In this document: piece after piece, positions 53,990 through 62,864 of the stretch
Layout: each line of letters starts with the position of its first letter
How positions within the stretch are numbered: position 1 is the stretch's first letter
Source of the DNA: Parapedobacter indicus
GTDB lineage: Bacteria > Bacteroidota > Bacteroidia > Sphingobacteriales > Sphingobacteriaceae
DNA length: 64,000 nucleotides
Direction: 5' to 3'
NCBI RefSeq assembly: GCF_900113765.1
Contig: NZ_FOQO01000006.1
Span: 310,001-374,000, forward strand
Position numbers and translations under genes: made by a program
The notes under the pieces: generated by a model
What the model was told of the DNA's origin: nothing
The model's database searches: none
The model's input: only the letters and a program-made list of their open reading frames with translations

Positions 53990-54562
53990 TCACCTAGTTG
54001 AAAAAAACAATCGCTTTAACCGCTGCAGGCATTTATATTTTTGGTTTTTTGCGTTATCTGCGCTGGTATATCCAAATTTTTCACAAATTTCCTGCATGGA
54101 TAAATTCATTATATAAAAGTCATGGATAATGGTCCGGCAAGGTTCACCCAATTTATCCAACGCCTGTTCCATCAAAGACAGCTGCACTTCAGTTTCTCGA
54201 TGTTTTGCTAAGTCATCCTCTACCGGAATAACTTCCTCATAACTACTGACGTCTTGAAACGCCCGCTCTTGGCTTCCCAGCTGTTTGAGCCACAGTCTCC
54301 GGCATACCGAGTAAATATAGGTCTTTAGTTTGCTGCTTAATTCAAAATTTCCCTGCTTAATCTTGTCATACAATACGATTACCGCTTCCTGAAAAATATC
54401 TTTTGCCTCCTCCTCCGTACCATTGTTCTGAATCACCATATGCAGTACCATGGGGAAATAATCGTGATATAAGCTTTCCAAAACTGCAGCATCACCACAC
54501 GCAATGCCATCCACGGTTTTCAAGTCAGCGTCCGACACAACCGATCTATTTAACTTACTCAC
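53990..54562 (-). CDS. ECF RNA polymerase sigma factor
   Basis: The 190-residue protein has region 2 (LESLYHDYFPMVLHMVIQNNGTEEEAKDIFQEAVIVLYDKI in parts, about 28-68), the LKTYIYSVCRRLWLKQLG region 2.4 helix, and region 4 (LGEPCRTIIHDFYIMNLSMQEICEKFGYT, about 133-165). Its neighbour 6 bases downstream is the membrane-anchored trypsin-like protein, an unusual partner. A TAGGTTTG -7 motif lies 44 bases upstream of the start. Confidence 0.92.
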   Translation of the reverse strand: MSKLNRSVVSDADLKTVDGIACGDAAVLESLYHDYFPMVLHMVIQNNGTEEEAKDIFQEAVIVLYDKIKQGNFELSSKLKTYIYSVCRRLWLKQLGSQERAFQDVSSYEEVIPVEDDLAKHRETEVQLSLMEQALDKLGEPCRTIIHDFYIMNLSMQEICEKFGYTSADNAKNQKYKCLQRLKRLFFSTR

Positions 54563-54605
54563 CTATTAATACGCTTATGCCCAAAATGTAACCCTTATCC
54601 CTCAC

Positions 54606-54613
54606 CAAACCTA
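54606..54613 (-). promoter_or_regulatory. Bacteroidota -7 promoter motif for the sigma/protease pair
   Basis: On the minus strand TAGGTTTG matches TAnnTTTG, about 44 bases before the sigma start. The rest of the 54563-54745 gap shows no gene. Confidence 0.55.
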
Positions 54614-54745
54614 AGATATTTTTTTGATTTACCGTATCTCCATTCGCGGTTCGCTCTTCATGCATAACTTGTTGCGACCCATCGGGAGCTCACAATTTTT
54701 TACGCCAAACCTGCAAAGGATATTTACAGCTTCCCTTGGCCATCT

Positions 54746-55972
54746 TCAATTTTCGTTCTTGACCACTTGCGTCATTGAAATCAAGGTGGTGATCATCAAT
54801 CCAAATAAGCCAATCACTGCATACGAATAGCGGAGACTGGCTAATTCAGCGACGTAACCGATCAACGGGGGCCCCATGAGAAAGCCGAGATAGCTGACAC
54901 TGGAAACCATGGCCAACGCAACCCCCGGAGATATGTTAGCATTCCGGCCCGCGGCACTATAAATCGAAGGGACTACACAAGCCACACCCAGTCCCACCAG
55001 CATAAATCCCAGTGAAGCTGTCGTTACCGTAGGAAAGACGACCGCAATCCCCATACCTACAAAGATGAAGCAGCCACTCGCTTGCAATAACGTGCGCCTT
55101 CCGATGCGCCGGATTGCCCAGTCGCCCAAAAAGCGGCCAGCGGCCATCATGATCATGAACGACGCATAGCCAACCACAACCAATGAAGAAGGGGCCCGCA
55201 CAATATCCTTGAAGTAGATACCACTCCAATCAAACATCGCCCCTTCGGTGGCCATGCTGCAAAACCCGATGATACCGAGTTGTATTAGCACCCCATCGGG
55301 CTTCGTAAAGAAACTCGTTTTCCGTTGCTCGGTGACCACATGGCGTACCAGGTATTTTTGATTGATTACCGTATTGATCACCACGCAAATTAAAATAATC
55401 CAAAAATGCAGATAGGTATCGACATGAAGGTTTATCATCAGCAGTCCAATCAGTGCTCCCGTAAATCCGGCGATGCTCCACGCACCGTGAAACGATGTCA
55501 TGACCGAACGGCTATACAACTGTTCTGCAGCCACTCCTTGTGTATTCACCGCAATGTTGCACATATTGCCCACAATACCAAAAGCGAGCAGCGCCAGCCC
55601 CAATTGCCATCCGGTAGATACGAGAGCGATGCAGGTCAGCACAAGGGCATACAGGGGAGCCGCGACACGCAACACCCGGTGGCTGCCGTATTGGGTAACC
55701 AATCTGCCTGACAAAGGCATGGTCAATAACTGCCCAAAGGGCAATGCAAAAAGTAAGGTCCCTAGTTGGGCATCGGAAAGATTCAATGCCGACTTTATAT
55801 CCGGAATACGGCTCGCCCAAGAGGCAAACGCTAACCCTTGGCAGAAATAAAACAATGCGACAGCAATTCGTATTCGTTCCCGTGAAATTGTGATGTCAAA
55901 ACTTGGGATAGGTTCCGGTTCTGCATGTTCAGACACCGGGGCGGAGACAGGCTCCTCAATCAATGTTTTCAA
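54746..55972 (-). CDS. MFS transporter (FucP/YbjJ-like, DHA-type)
   Basis: The start is placed at a TTG that gives 408 residues, because the promoter motif TACCTTTG lies 22 bases upstream and no ATG exists between them. A longer frame reaches into the promoter and repeat DNA and is not believed. It shows 12 membrane spans with the first motif ALFYFCQGLAFASWASRIPDIK and the MFS loop LSGRLVTQYGSHRVL. The type with A-F-A-WA-RIP at the first span is typical of YbjJ-like MFS proteins, possibly inner-membrane sugar or small-molecule permeases. No substrate can be named. Confidence 0.88.
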   Translation of the reverse strand: MKTLIEEPVSAPVSEHAEPEPIPSFDITISRERIRIAVALFYFCQGLAFASWASRIPDIKSALNLSDAQLGTLLFALPFGQLLTMPLSGRLVTQYGSHRVLRVAAPLYALVLTCIALVSTGWQLGLALLAFGIVGNMCNIAVNTQGVAAEQLYSRSVMTSFHGAWSIAGFTGALIGLLMINLHVDTYLHFWIILICVVINTVINQKYLVRHVVTEQRKTSFFTKPDGVLIQLGIIGFCSMATEGAMFDWSGIYFKDIVRAPSSLVVVGYASFMIMMAAGRFLGDWAIRRIGRRTLLQASGCFIFVGMGIAVVFPTVTTASLGFMLVGLGVACVVPSIYSAAGRNANISPGVALAMVSSVSYLGFLMGPPLIGYVAELASLRYSYAVIGLFGLMITTLISMTQVVKNEN

Positions 55973-55993
55973 CTTTATTCTTCTGAATTTTTG

Positions 55994-56001
55994 CAAAGGT
56001 A
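55994..56001 (-). promoter_or_regulatory. Bacteroidota -7 promoter motif for the MFS gene
   Basis: On the minus strand TACCTTTG matches TAnnTTTG, ending 21 bases before the TTG start. Confidence 0.6.
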
Positions 56002-56020
56002 CGACAAATCCTCTGCCAAT

Positions 56021-56160
56021 TTGCAAAATCGCGAAACCGCGTAATTGCTTATTTACGAAACAGTTTATCTGCAAATTGCGGAACGGCGAATCGTAAAATC
56101 GCGAAAGGGCGAATATGCGATTTTGCAACTCGGCAACCCTGTAACTTAGCCATTTCGCGA
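56021..56160. repeat. Word-repeat region between MFS and polyprenyl synthase genes
   Basis: About 140 bases are built from variants of GCAAAATCGCGAAA/GGCGAA. TTGCAAAATCGC (56021-56032) is inverted at 56117-56128, and AAAATCGCGAAA occurs as a direct copy at 56025 and 56095. No gene is present. Confidence 0.65.
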
Positions 56161-56193
56161 GTTATTCCTATCTTAGCATCCAATTTCCACGAC

Positions 56194-57171
56194 ATGGCAT
56201 ACGATACCTCCAAATGGCAGCAACATATCAACCAGGGATTAGCGGATCTTGATCTTCCTCCTGTTCCCGCAACATTATACGAACCCATCCGGTATATGCT
56301 TGCGCTGGGAGGAAAACGCATACGTCCCTTACTTACGCTCATGGCTGCTGACCTCTTTTCCATTTCCGATATCAGACATGCCATACCGGCCGCATTGGCC
56401 GTAGAACTCTTCCACAACTTCTCACTTGTACATGATGACATCATGGATGAGGCGCCCTTGAGACGGGGAAAGCCAACTGTTCACAAAAAATGGAATGCCA
56501 ATGTCGCCATACTGTCAGGAGATAACCTGCTGATCATGGCTTATGGACAGTTAGCGAAATGTCCAAGCGACAAGCTACCTTCCATCTTAGAGACCTTCAA
56601 CGCAATGGCCACTCACGTATGTGAAGGGCAGCAATTGGATATGGATTTTGAACGCAGTCCGACTGTCGGCATAAATGACTACCTGCATATGATCCAATTG
56701 AAGACTTCCGTGCTGTTGGGAGCCGCATTGAAAATAGGTGCAGTGCTTGGTAATGCCTCCGATGTCGACGCCCAATACCTTTATGATTTTGGTGTCAATG
56801 TAGGCATTGCATTTCAATTACAGGACGATCTACTGGACGTTTATGGAGATCCCGAGCAATTCGGAAAACAACGGGGTGGAGACATTCTTGCCAACAAGAA
56901 AACCTACCTGTTGCTAAAGGCATTGGAAACGGCAGACACGGAGACCGTTTCCGAACTGCATGATTGGATGAAGCGGAGCGATCAGCCTCAAATTAAAATC
57001 AACCGAGTAACTGCTATCTATAATTCCCTTGGTATCCAACAGGCTACGGAAACCATGAAGCGATTTTATGCGACACAGGCCTATGCGGCACTCGATCGAA
57101 TTCCTTGTGAAAAAAGCCGCAAACTTCCTTTACAGACAATGGCCCAGCACCTTTTGAACCGGTCAAATTAA
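56194..57171 (+). CDS. Polyprenyl diphosphate synthase
   Basis: The 325-residue protein has both Asp-rich motifs of trans-prenyltransferases: HDDIMDEAPLRRGKPTVH (about 88-105) and FQLQDDLLDVYGDPEQFGKQ (about 207-226), plus the NVAILSGDNLL and GGKRIRPLL N-terminal motifs. It elongates isoprenoid diphosphates, probably for quinone side chains or cell-wall carriers, and the chain length depends on residues I cannot judge. A TATCTTAG motif lies upstream but is not a perfect -7 element. The nitrilase gene follows on the same strand. Confidence 0.94.
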   Translation: MAYDTSKWQQHINQGLADLDLPPVPATLYEPIRYMLALGGKRIRPLLTLMAADLFSISDIRHAIPAALAVELFHNFSLVHDDIMDEAPLRRGKPTVHKKWNANVAILSGDNLLIMAYGQLAKCPSDKLPSILETFNAMATHVCEGQQLDMDFERSPTVGINDYLHMIQLKTSVLLGAALKIGAVLGNASDVDAQYLYDFGVNVGIAFQLQDDLLDVYGDPEQFGKQRGGDILANKKTYLLLKALETADTETVSELHDWMKRSDQPQIKINRVTAIYNSLGIQQATETMKRFYATQAYAALDRIPCEKSRKLPLQTMAQHLLNRSN

Positions 57172-57275
57172 TAACTGGCAAAATAATTGCGGCATAAAGA
57201 GCTATCATTTGCTTTTAGATAATTTTTGTTAACTTGTGCTGATTGCAGGTTACTTATAACAGGATACCATAGCTG

Positions 57276-58073
57276 ATGGATATGGATGCATTAAAAATCA
57301 CCACTTTTCAAGCATACCTTTTTTGGGAAAATATCGACAAAAACCTCAGCAACCTATCACTTAGGTTGTCCGCAATCCGTGAAAAAACTGATCTGATTAT
57401 CCTGCCGGAAATGTTCAATACTGGCTTTACAATGGACGTGCAGAAATGTGCAGAAAAGTCAGATGGCAGGACGATGCATTGGATGCTCGAAACAGCTCAA
57501 CAATACGATTGTGTAGTGGCGGGGAGCCTTATTATCGAAGAAGAAGGTAAATATTATAATCGTTTCGTGTGGATGACCAAGGAAGGCGATTATGTCAAAT
57601 ATGATAAGCGGCATCTTTTCGGTATGGCGGGAGAAGACAGGGCATTCACCCCCGGCAACCAACGTGTCATCGTTGAGCTGAACGGCTGGAAGATCTGCCC
57701 AATGATCTGTTACGATCTGCGTTTCCCGGTGTGGTCGCGCAACCTCAACAGTGCGTACGACATCTTGCTTTACGTAGCCAATTGGCCTGACAAGCGCTCG
57801 GCACATTGGCGAAGCCTTATACCTGCGCGGGCGATCGAAAATCAGGCATTTGTCATCGGCGTAAACCGGGTAGGACACGACGGCAATGAAATTTACTACT
57901 CCGGGGGCTCTATGTGTATTTCACCCATGGGCGACGTGGTATATTATAAACCAGAGTATGAAGATCTATACACATTTACCATCTACCCGAAAGACATCGA
58001 AGATACACGGAAAGGATTACCATTCTTAAAAGATATGGACGATTTCACCTTACAGGTTGATCGCAAGCCATAA
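57276..58073 (+). CDS. Nitrilase-superfamily omega-amidase-like hydrolase
   Basis: The 265-residue protein has the carbon-nitrogen hydrolase triad: Glu45 in LPEMFNTGF, Lys in YDKRHLFGMAGED and Cys in PMICYDLRFPVWSR. The RSAHWRSLIPARAIENQAFVIGVN segment is typical of the omega-amidase (YafV/NIT2) branch, which hydrolyses alpha-ketoglutaramate and similar amides in methionine salvage. It is cytosolic. ATGs at 57276 and 57282 are both possible. It stands between a polyprenyl synthase gene and a convergent unknown. Confidence 0.92.
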   Translation: MDMDALKITTFQAYLFWENIDKNLSNLSLRLSAIREKTDLIILPEMFNTGFTMDVQKCAEKSDGRTMHWMLETAQQYDCVVAGSLIIEEEGKYYNRFVWMTKEGDYVKYDKRHLFGMAGEDRAFTPGNQRVIVELNGWKICPMICYDLRFPVWSRNLNSAYDILLYVANWPDKRSAHWRSLIPARAIENQAFVIGVNRVGHDGNEIYYSGGSMCISPMGDVVYYKPEYEDLYTFTIYPKDIEDTRKGLPFLKDMDDFTLQVDRKP

Positions 58074-58094
58074 AATTTGGGGTACCGCGGTTCA

Positions 58095-58517
58095 TTAAGG
58101 GTATGGTCGTTCCAAAATAGCCGATTTAATGACGGCATCCCGTAAGTCAAACGTCATTTCGTCCCTTACATACGCCGAGTCCGCACCCTCATCGACGTCT
58201 ATACGCAACGATGAGAGGGTTGGATTACGAACTGCCTTTTTAGTACGCGTCACGTTATCCGCATCCATGAACCCAGAATAACTTTCATAGGCTTCCCGGA
58301 TAGGCTGGGCCTGTCGCTGGGGAGGTGCTACCACCCGCCGGTGTACATCTGTCTCGGGCTTAACAAGGGTCCGCTCGGCATTTTCTTCGGGCAATGGAGG
58401 TACCGGCGGCTGCCCCAAATTTCGCTTACGCGCTTTTTCCTGTTCTTTTTGAAAATTGGCATATGCTTGGAATGCAAAAACCACAATGGCAATCAGTATG
58501 GGTATAAAGGTTTCCAT
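58095..58517 (-). CDS. Small membrane-anchored protein of unknown function
   Basis: Started at METFIPILIAIVVFA, the product is 140 residues. A longer frame upstream overlaps the sigma gene's leader and is doubtful. An N-terminal span (about 3-17) is followed by a charged, Pro-rich cytoplasmic or periplasmic stretch, and the C-terminus has TLSSLRIDVDEGADSAYVRDEMTFDLRDAVIKSAIL. I do not recognise the family. A near-consensus promoter (TACCTTTA) lies just before the start. It is divergent from the sigma gene. Confidence 0.65.
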   Translation of the reverse strand: METFIPILIAIVVFAFQAYANFQKEQEKARKRNLGQPPVPPLPEENAERTLVKPETDVHRRVVAPPQRQAQPIREAYESYSGFMDADNVTRTKKAVRNPTLSSLRIDVDEGADSAYVRDEMTFDLRDAVIKSAILERPYP

Positions 58518-58587
58518 TGGTATAAAGGTATGGATTTTTTGTAACATATTTGCAGCCAGTATGTCAAACAGATTGTAATTACCATTC

Positions 58588-59085
58588 ATGAGTAAGCAGC
58601 GACAATTGTTCCAGCAACTGTTTGAAGATAACTCCAAAAAGGTGTATCACTTGTGTTATGGATATACAGGTGACAGCGATTCGGCAAACGATTTAATGCA
58701 GGAGACATTTATTAAAGTTTGGCAGAATCTGGATAAATTCAGAAACGAGTCCCAATTTTCCACCTGGATATACCGTATTGCCGTAAATACCTGCCTTTCA
58801 TACCTACGCACGGTCAAGCGCCGCACGACAGACGAATTGAACGATACCATCATTGAAAATTACGCAGAAGAACCGTCAGAAAAACAGGAACAGATTGCGC
58901 TGCTCTATAAGTCCATCTCCCAACTGGATGAAAATGAACGTATCATCATTACCATGGTATTGGACGAAATACCGTATCCCGAAATTGCCGAAGTAGCTGG
59001 GATCTCTGAAGGCAACTTACGGGTAAAAATACATCGGATAAAACATAAGCTGACAGAAATATACAACAGTAATGAAAGGCTTTGA
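58588..59085 (+). CDS. ECF RNA polymerase sigma factor
   Basis: The 165-residue protein is a compact ECF sigma: region 2 (GYTGDSDSANDLMQETFIKVWQNLDKF, about 26-55) and FSTWIYRIAVNTCLSYLR, then region 4 (LDENERIIITMVLDEIPYPEIAEVAGISEGN, about 113-145) ending in LRVKIHRIKHKL. The next gene overlaps its end by 14 bases and encodes a membrane protein, so the two are co-translated and the membrane protein may be its regulator. There is no FecR/TonB partner. Confidence 0.93.
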   Translation: MSKQRQLFQQLFEDNSKKVYHLCYGYTGDSDSANDLMQETFIKVWQNLDKFRNESQFSTWIYRIAVNTCLSYLRTVKRRTTDELNDTIIENYAEEPSEKQEQIALLYKSISQLDENERIIITMVLDEIPYPEIAEVAGISEGNLRVKIHRIKHKLTEIYNSNERL

Positions 59086-59665
59086 TGAGATACAACAGCT
59101 TTGGCAGGGGCAGAAACCGGAGCCAAACGTTAGCTTTGACACGATTTTAAAACGTCTTAAAAGCAATCGGACCGCCCTAATGAGAAAATTGTTTTGGCAA
59201 AGTATAGCCGTTGGCATAGTTGTTCTGACCGCTTTGTGGATCGGCCTCGCGGTAGACTTCTCAACATGGACCACCTATCTGGCGCTCGCCATCATGGTGG
59301 GATGTATCGCCTATTATTTTGTCAACCAACTAACTGACTACAAAAACATCAGCCGAAGCAGTCATTTACTATCCAAGCCACAGGACTACATTAATTACCT
59401 ACGGGCTTTCCAGCAAAAACGCAACCGGTTCAATACACGGAACTATCTAATTTACGAGATCTGCATCGCTGCTGCATTTGCTTTATACGGTATCGAGATG
59501 TATTTTATATTGCCTCTTTTGACATTCGTCGGCATTTTTCTCTTCGTCATTTTCTGGTTCCTGATCTGCCATTTCGTGTTCATGAAACAGTACATCAACA
59601 GTGAGAATATGCGGATAGAAGAGATGATTGATAATCTGGAACGGATAAAAAATCAGTTCGAATAA
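59072..59665 (+). CDS. Multi-span membrane protein coupled to the sigma factor
   Basis: The 197-residue protein begins inside the sigma gene (14-base overlap). Its N-terminal about 45 residues (MKGFDEIQQLWQGQKPEPN then basic residues) are cytoplasmic. Four hydrophobic spans follow (about 40-62, 68-86, 124-143 and 146-170). It has no FecR or zinc anti-sigma motif. The C-terminal 25 residues are charged and helical. The arrangement suggests an anti-sigma factor of the multi-span type, but the family is not recognised. It converges with the DUF2520 gene, overlapping its end by 13 bases. Confidence 0.75.
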   Translation: MKGFDEIQQLWQGQKPEPNVSFDTILKRLKSNRTALMRKLFWQSIAVGIVVLTALWIGLAVDFSTWTTYLALAIMVGCIAYYFVNQLTDYKNISRSSHLLSKPQDYINYLRAFQQKRNRFNTRNYLIYEICIAAAFALYGIEMYFILPLLTFVGIFLFVIFWFLICHFVFMKQYINSENMRIEEMIDNLERIKNQFE

Positions 59666-60417
59666 ATCTGCTCGCTTAGTTGCTGGTACAGCGCAACCAG
59701 GCCTTGGTGGCCTTCCTTCAACAGTTCCAAATGTTTCTGCATCGTGCCGACGTCGTGCCGTATGGCGGGACCGGTCTGAACCTCTCTGGGAGAAAAAGCC
59801 ATCACCTTTTGGGCGGTTTCAAGGATAAGGGGACGGATTAAATCGAAATCCAATGCATGTTTGCGGAGAATATCGGCCCCGATGGCATACAAGTGATTGG
59901 TGAAGTTGCTGGCGAATACCGCCGCTACATGCAACGCAAGCCGTTGCCGGGAATCGCAGGAAAAAATCTGCGTGGATAAAGGGTCGACCAATTGTGTTAA
60001 CTGAGCATAAGTGGCCTCATCTGAAGCTTCCAATGCAAGGGGAACGCTCGAAAAATCAACTGGTTTTGCTATGGAAAACGTCTGTACCGGATAAATTACG
60101 CCGTACTTCTGTGCGTGGGGGATGAGGACAGCCATATCAACACTTCCCGCCGTATGAGCGACGATGCCGTTCAACGCTGCAGGCAACTGTGCAGCCACCT
60201 GACCAATCGCGCCATCGGTTACGGCGATAAGGTATAAGTCAGCAGCCAAATCAATGGCTTCCAGATCATCAATTGCACGGGCGTTAAGCGCATCGGCTAA
60301 TACGATGGCTTGAGCTTTGGTTCGGCTATACACTTGAACCACCCGATGACCGGCGTCGAAGAGCGCCTTACCGAAGTGAGTAGCTACATTTCCACTACCG
60401 AGCAATACGATGTCCAT
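59653..60417 (-). CDS. Rossmann-like plus DUF2520 domain protein
   Basis: The 254-residue protein has a Rossmann NADP-binding start (VLLGSGNVATHFGKALFDAGHRVVQVYSR in parts) and a C-terminal DUF2520 domain (about 125-245) with L-VAAVFASNFTNHLYAIGADILR. Annotation in databases is often F420-dependent or ketopantoate reductase-like. Its substrate is unknown. It is the last gene of a minus-strand run after the cytochrome c assembly gene, starting 5 bases after that stop. Confidence 0.88.
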   Translation of the reverse strand: MDIVLLGSGNVATHFGKALFDAGHRVVQVYSRTKAQAIVLADALNARAIDDLEAIDLAADLYLIAVTDGAIGQVAAQLPAALNGIVAHTAGSVDMAVLIPHAQKYGVIYPVQTFSIAKPVDFSSVPLALEASDEATYAQLTQLVDPLSTQIFSCDSRQRLALHVAAVFASNFTNHLYAIGADILRKHALDFDLIRPLILETAQKVMAFSPREVQTGPAIRHDVGTMQKHLELLKEGHQGLVALYQQLSEQIYSN

Positions 60418-60422
60418 GCGGA

Positions 60423-62861
60423 TTAAACCGATTTGATTTCCTTATTACGGCGTAGGATTGATAGGAAGAAACCGATAGTCATCACGATAGCACCGCACCA
60501 AAAGAAATTGATATAGGGAAATCTGATTGCCTTAAAAACAATCCATTTCTTTTCGGGCAGGGGCTTTTGGTACACCATTAGTTCCAGCTTATCTTTCTGT
60601 GGCATGATGTTGCTAAAACGAAGCCGAAGCCCCTGATCTTCCACGTCTTTAAACAGGTCAAAGGTGGTTCCGCCGCGTATCAGAAACACTGGCTCTGCCT
60701 CGTAGGTTTCGCCGGTTGCTGCATGTACACGGAGTGTCAATCCGACGATGATATCGTCATCCTTACGAGGAATATTCTGCACGGTGGCATTTCGGTTAAT
60801 TCCTTCAACCACGATATATCCGTTGCGATAGCGTAGCGTATCACCGATATTGGTTTCATAAACCGCGGGCTCATCATACGCTTCGAAGCCGGTTTGCTCA
60901 TCTTGTTGCCCTTGCAGATGGGGTTCTGACATGGCCGCCGTAATCAACGTGTATACATCGTGTGTAAGGTAGTGCTTGGTTGCAGGCGTACCGATAAGCC
61001 CTCCCATCTGTGGGTTGTTCTGGGCAAAAGGCCGAAGCTGAAAACGATCGGTTACCCGGCCCGTCTCGTCATCTATTTTCTCATAATTGATTTTATAGTA
61101 CACGTTGGGCGGAGCCACGCTATCACCTACGTAGGTAATGCGATAGGCACCCATCTGCGTAGGCTCCCCTTCGGTAAGAAACAGGTTGTCTCCCGGCTTT
61201 TCCACCTGATCGAAACCAGCTACCGCAATGTAGTTGCTGCTATTTACTGAAATCACTTCATTGGTAGCCGCAGCCACCAATCCACCAATGAGTAAAAGTC
61301 CAAATCCAATATGCGCTACGGCCGATCCGGTGAGCTTCCATTTTCCCCGGATGGCATCTCCTAAAATTTTGCCGTTGGCCACAACCGTATAAGCGGCCGC
61401 AAACACCAACAGGATGTACATGAAATTAGTATATACGTTAGTGATATAAACCACTACGGCCGTGACGACGAGAGCCACTACCAGCGAGGCAATCGCCGCT
61501 GCATAAAATTTACGGACATCCGTACGTTTGTATTTCATGAACTGCGTAAATGCGGAAAGCAACGCCACAACCACTGCAAACCCTGCCTGCCACTTGTTAT
61601 AGTGCTGCACCGGGTCAATCGGAGGCGCAACTTTCGTCCCGAAGACCGCATTGAACACCGGGATGGATGTGGATGCAATGATCTGCACACATGCGACTGT
61701 CAACACTAAAGCACCTACAAATAGCCAGAATTCGCGCGAATAAATATCCTCTTCTTTTTTGGTGGACGGCATTTCCTTTTTACGTTTCACCAGTAGGTAT
61801 ACCATGATTCCCAAGAAAATGACGTTGAAAGCCACCAACTGCCAATAAAGGCCTAAGTCCGTAAACGAGTGTACCGATGTTTCGCCCAGTACACCACTCC
61901 GAGTAAGAAACGAAGCATAAATGACTAACACAAAACTGACCAGCGCTAAAAAGGTAGCGGTGAAATACGAGTGACCTGAATTTTTGAAGGCAACCATCAC
62001 ATGGACCGCGGCAATAAGTGTAAACCACGGAATAATCGATGCGTTCTCCACCGGATCCCAAGCCCAAAAACCACCGAAGTTAAGTGCTTCATAAGCCCAG
62101 AAGGATCCCATAATAATCCCCGCGCCCAACGTCATTACGGCGAAGAGCGCCCACGGTATACCCACAACAATCCATTCTTTATACCGCCGTTGCCATAACC
62201 CCGCTACTGCATAGGCAAAAGGTACGATCATCGCGGCAAACCCCAGAAACAACGTAGGCGGGTGAATCACCATCCAGTAATTCTGCAACAATGCATTCAA
62301 CCCGCTGCCATCGGTGATCATCCCGAGGTAATTCGGATCCGAAAAGATCGGTAAGTCCATCGCGTCCCGAAACAAGATAAAGGGTGAACTACCCACCCGC
62401 TCGCCTAAAATTTCAACGCCGATAAGCATCGATCCCAATACCGCCTGACATAACATCACCACGGTCATTACGGGGCTTTCCCAACTTTTGGCCCTGAAAA
62501 CCAGTACGACACCCAATAGTCCTTGCCAAAACATCCACAACCAGAAACTCCCTTCCTGTCCTTCCCAGAAACTGGAGATAATAAAATGCGTAGGGAGGGA
62601 TCTCGAAGAATGGTCCCACGCATAATAATATTCAAATAAATGATTGTAAATGATGTAAAATAAGCAACTACCGATACTGACAACCGATACCACATTTATC
62701 CAGAAAGCAATACGGGCAATTTTCAACCACGAACGATCTTTGTGGATAGTTGCAAAATAATAACTGATACAGGACAGAAGTGCGGAACCAAAGGAAAGGA
62801 TAACGAAAAACTGACCGATCTTGCCGGGCAACAGGGTTTCACCTACATATGTTATATCCAT
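60423..62861 (-). CDS. ccmF: Cytochrome c assembly protein (CcmF/CcsA type)
   Basis: The 812-residue protein has many spans and the heme-handling tryptophan-rich motif NFGGFWAWDPVENASIIPW (about 270-290), with flanking His in ILSFG and PPTLFLGF regions. The length and the C-terminal periplasmic domain (about 600-790) fit the CcmF/NrfE family that ligates heme to apocytochrome. It works at the inner membrane with CcmE, whose gene is just upstream (3-base gap). The cytochrome and PQQ-electron-acceptor proteins in the window are potential clients. Confidence 0.93.
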   Translation of the reverse strand: MDITYVGETLLPGKIGQFFVILSFGSALLSCISYYFATIHKDRSWLKIARIAFWINVVSVVSIGSCLFYIIYNHLFEYYYAWDHSSRSLPTHFIISSFWEGQEGSFWLWMFWQGLLGVVLVFRAKSWESPVMTVVMLCQAVLGSMLIGVEILGERVGSSPFILFRDAMDLPIFSDPNYLGMITDGSGLNALLQNYWMVIHPPTLFLGFAAMIVPFAYAVAGLWQRRYKEWIVVGIPWALFAVMTLGAGIIMGSFWAYEALNFGGFWAWDPVENASIIPWFTLIAAVHVMVAFKNSGHSYFTATFLALVSFVLVIYASFLTRSGVLGETSVHSFTDLGLYWQLVAFNVIFLGIMVYLLVKRKKEMPSTKKEEDIYSREFWLFVGALVLTVACVQIIASTSIPVFNAVFGTKVAPPIDPVQHYNKWQAGFAVVVALLSAFTQFMKYKRTDVRKFYAAAIASLVVALVVTAVVVYITNVYTNFMYILLVFAAAYTVVANGKILGDAIRGKWKLTGSAVAHIGFGLLLIGGLVAAATNEVISVNSSNYIAVAGFDQVEKPGDNLFLTEGEPTQMGAYRITYVGDSVAPPNVYYKINYEKIDDETGRVTDRFQLRPFAQNNPQMGGLIGTPATKHYLTHDVYTLITAAMSEPHLQGQQDEQTGFEAYDEPAVYETNIGDTLRYRNGYIVVEGINRNATVQNIPRKDDDIIVGLTLRVHAATGETYEAEPVFLIRGGTTFDLFKDVEDQGLRLRFSNIMPQKDKLELMVYQKPLPEKKWIVFKAIRFPYINFFWCGAIVMTIGFFLSILRRNKEIKSV

Positions 62862-62864
62862 CTA

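Noticed and set aside
55973-56128. N-terminal extension of the MFS permease by about 52 residues
   Set aside because: It runs through the TACCTTTG promoter and the word-repeat DNA. The TTG at 55972 is preferred.
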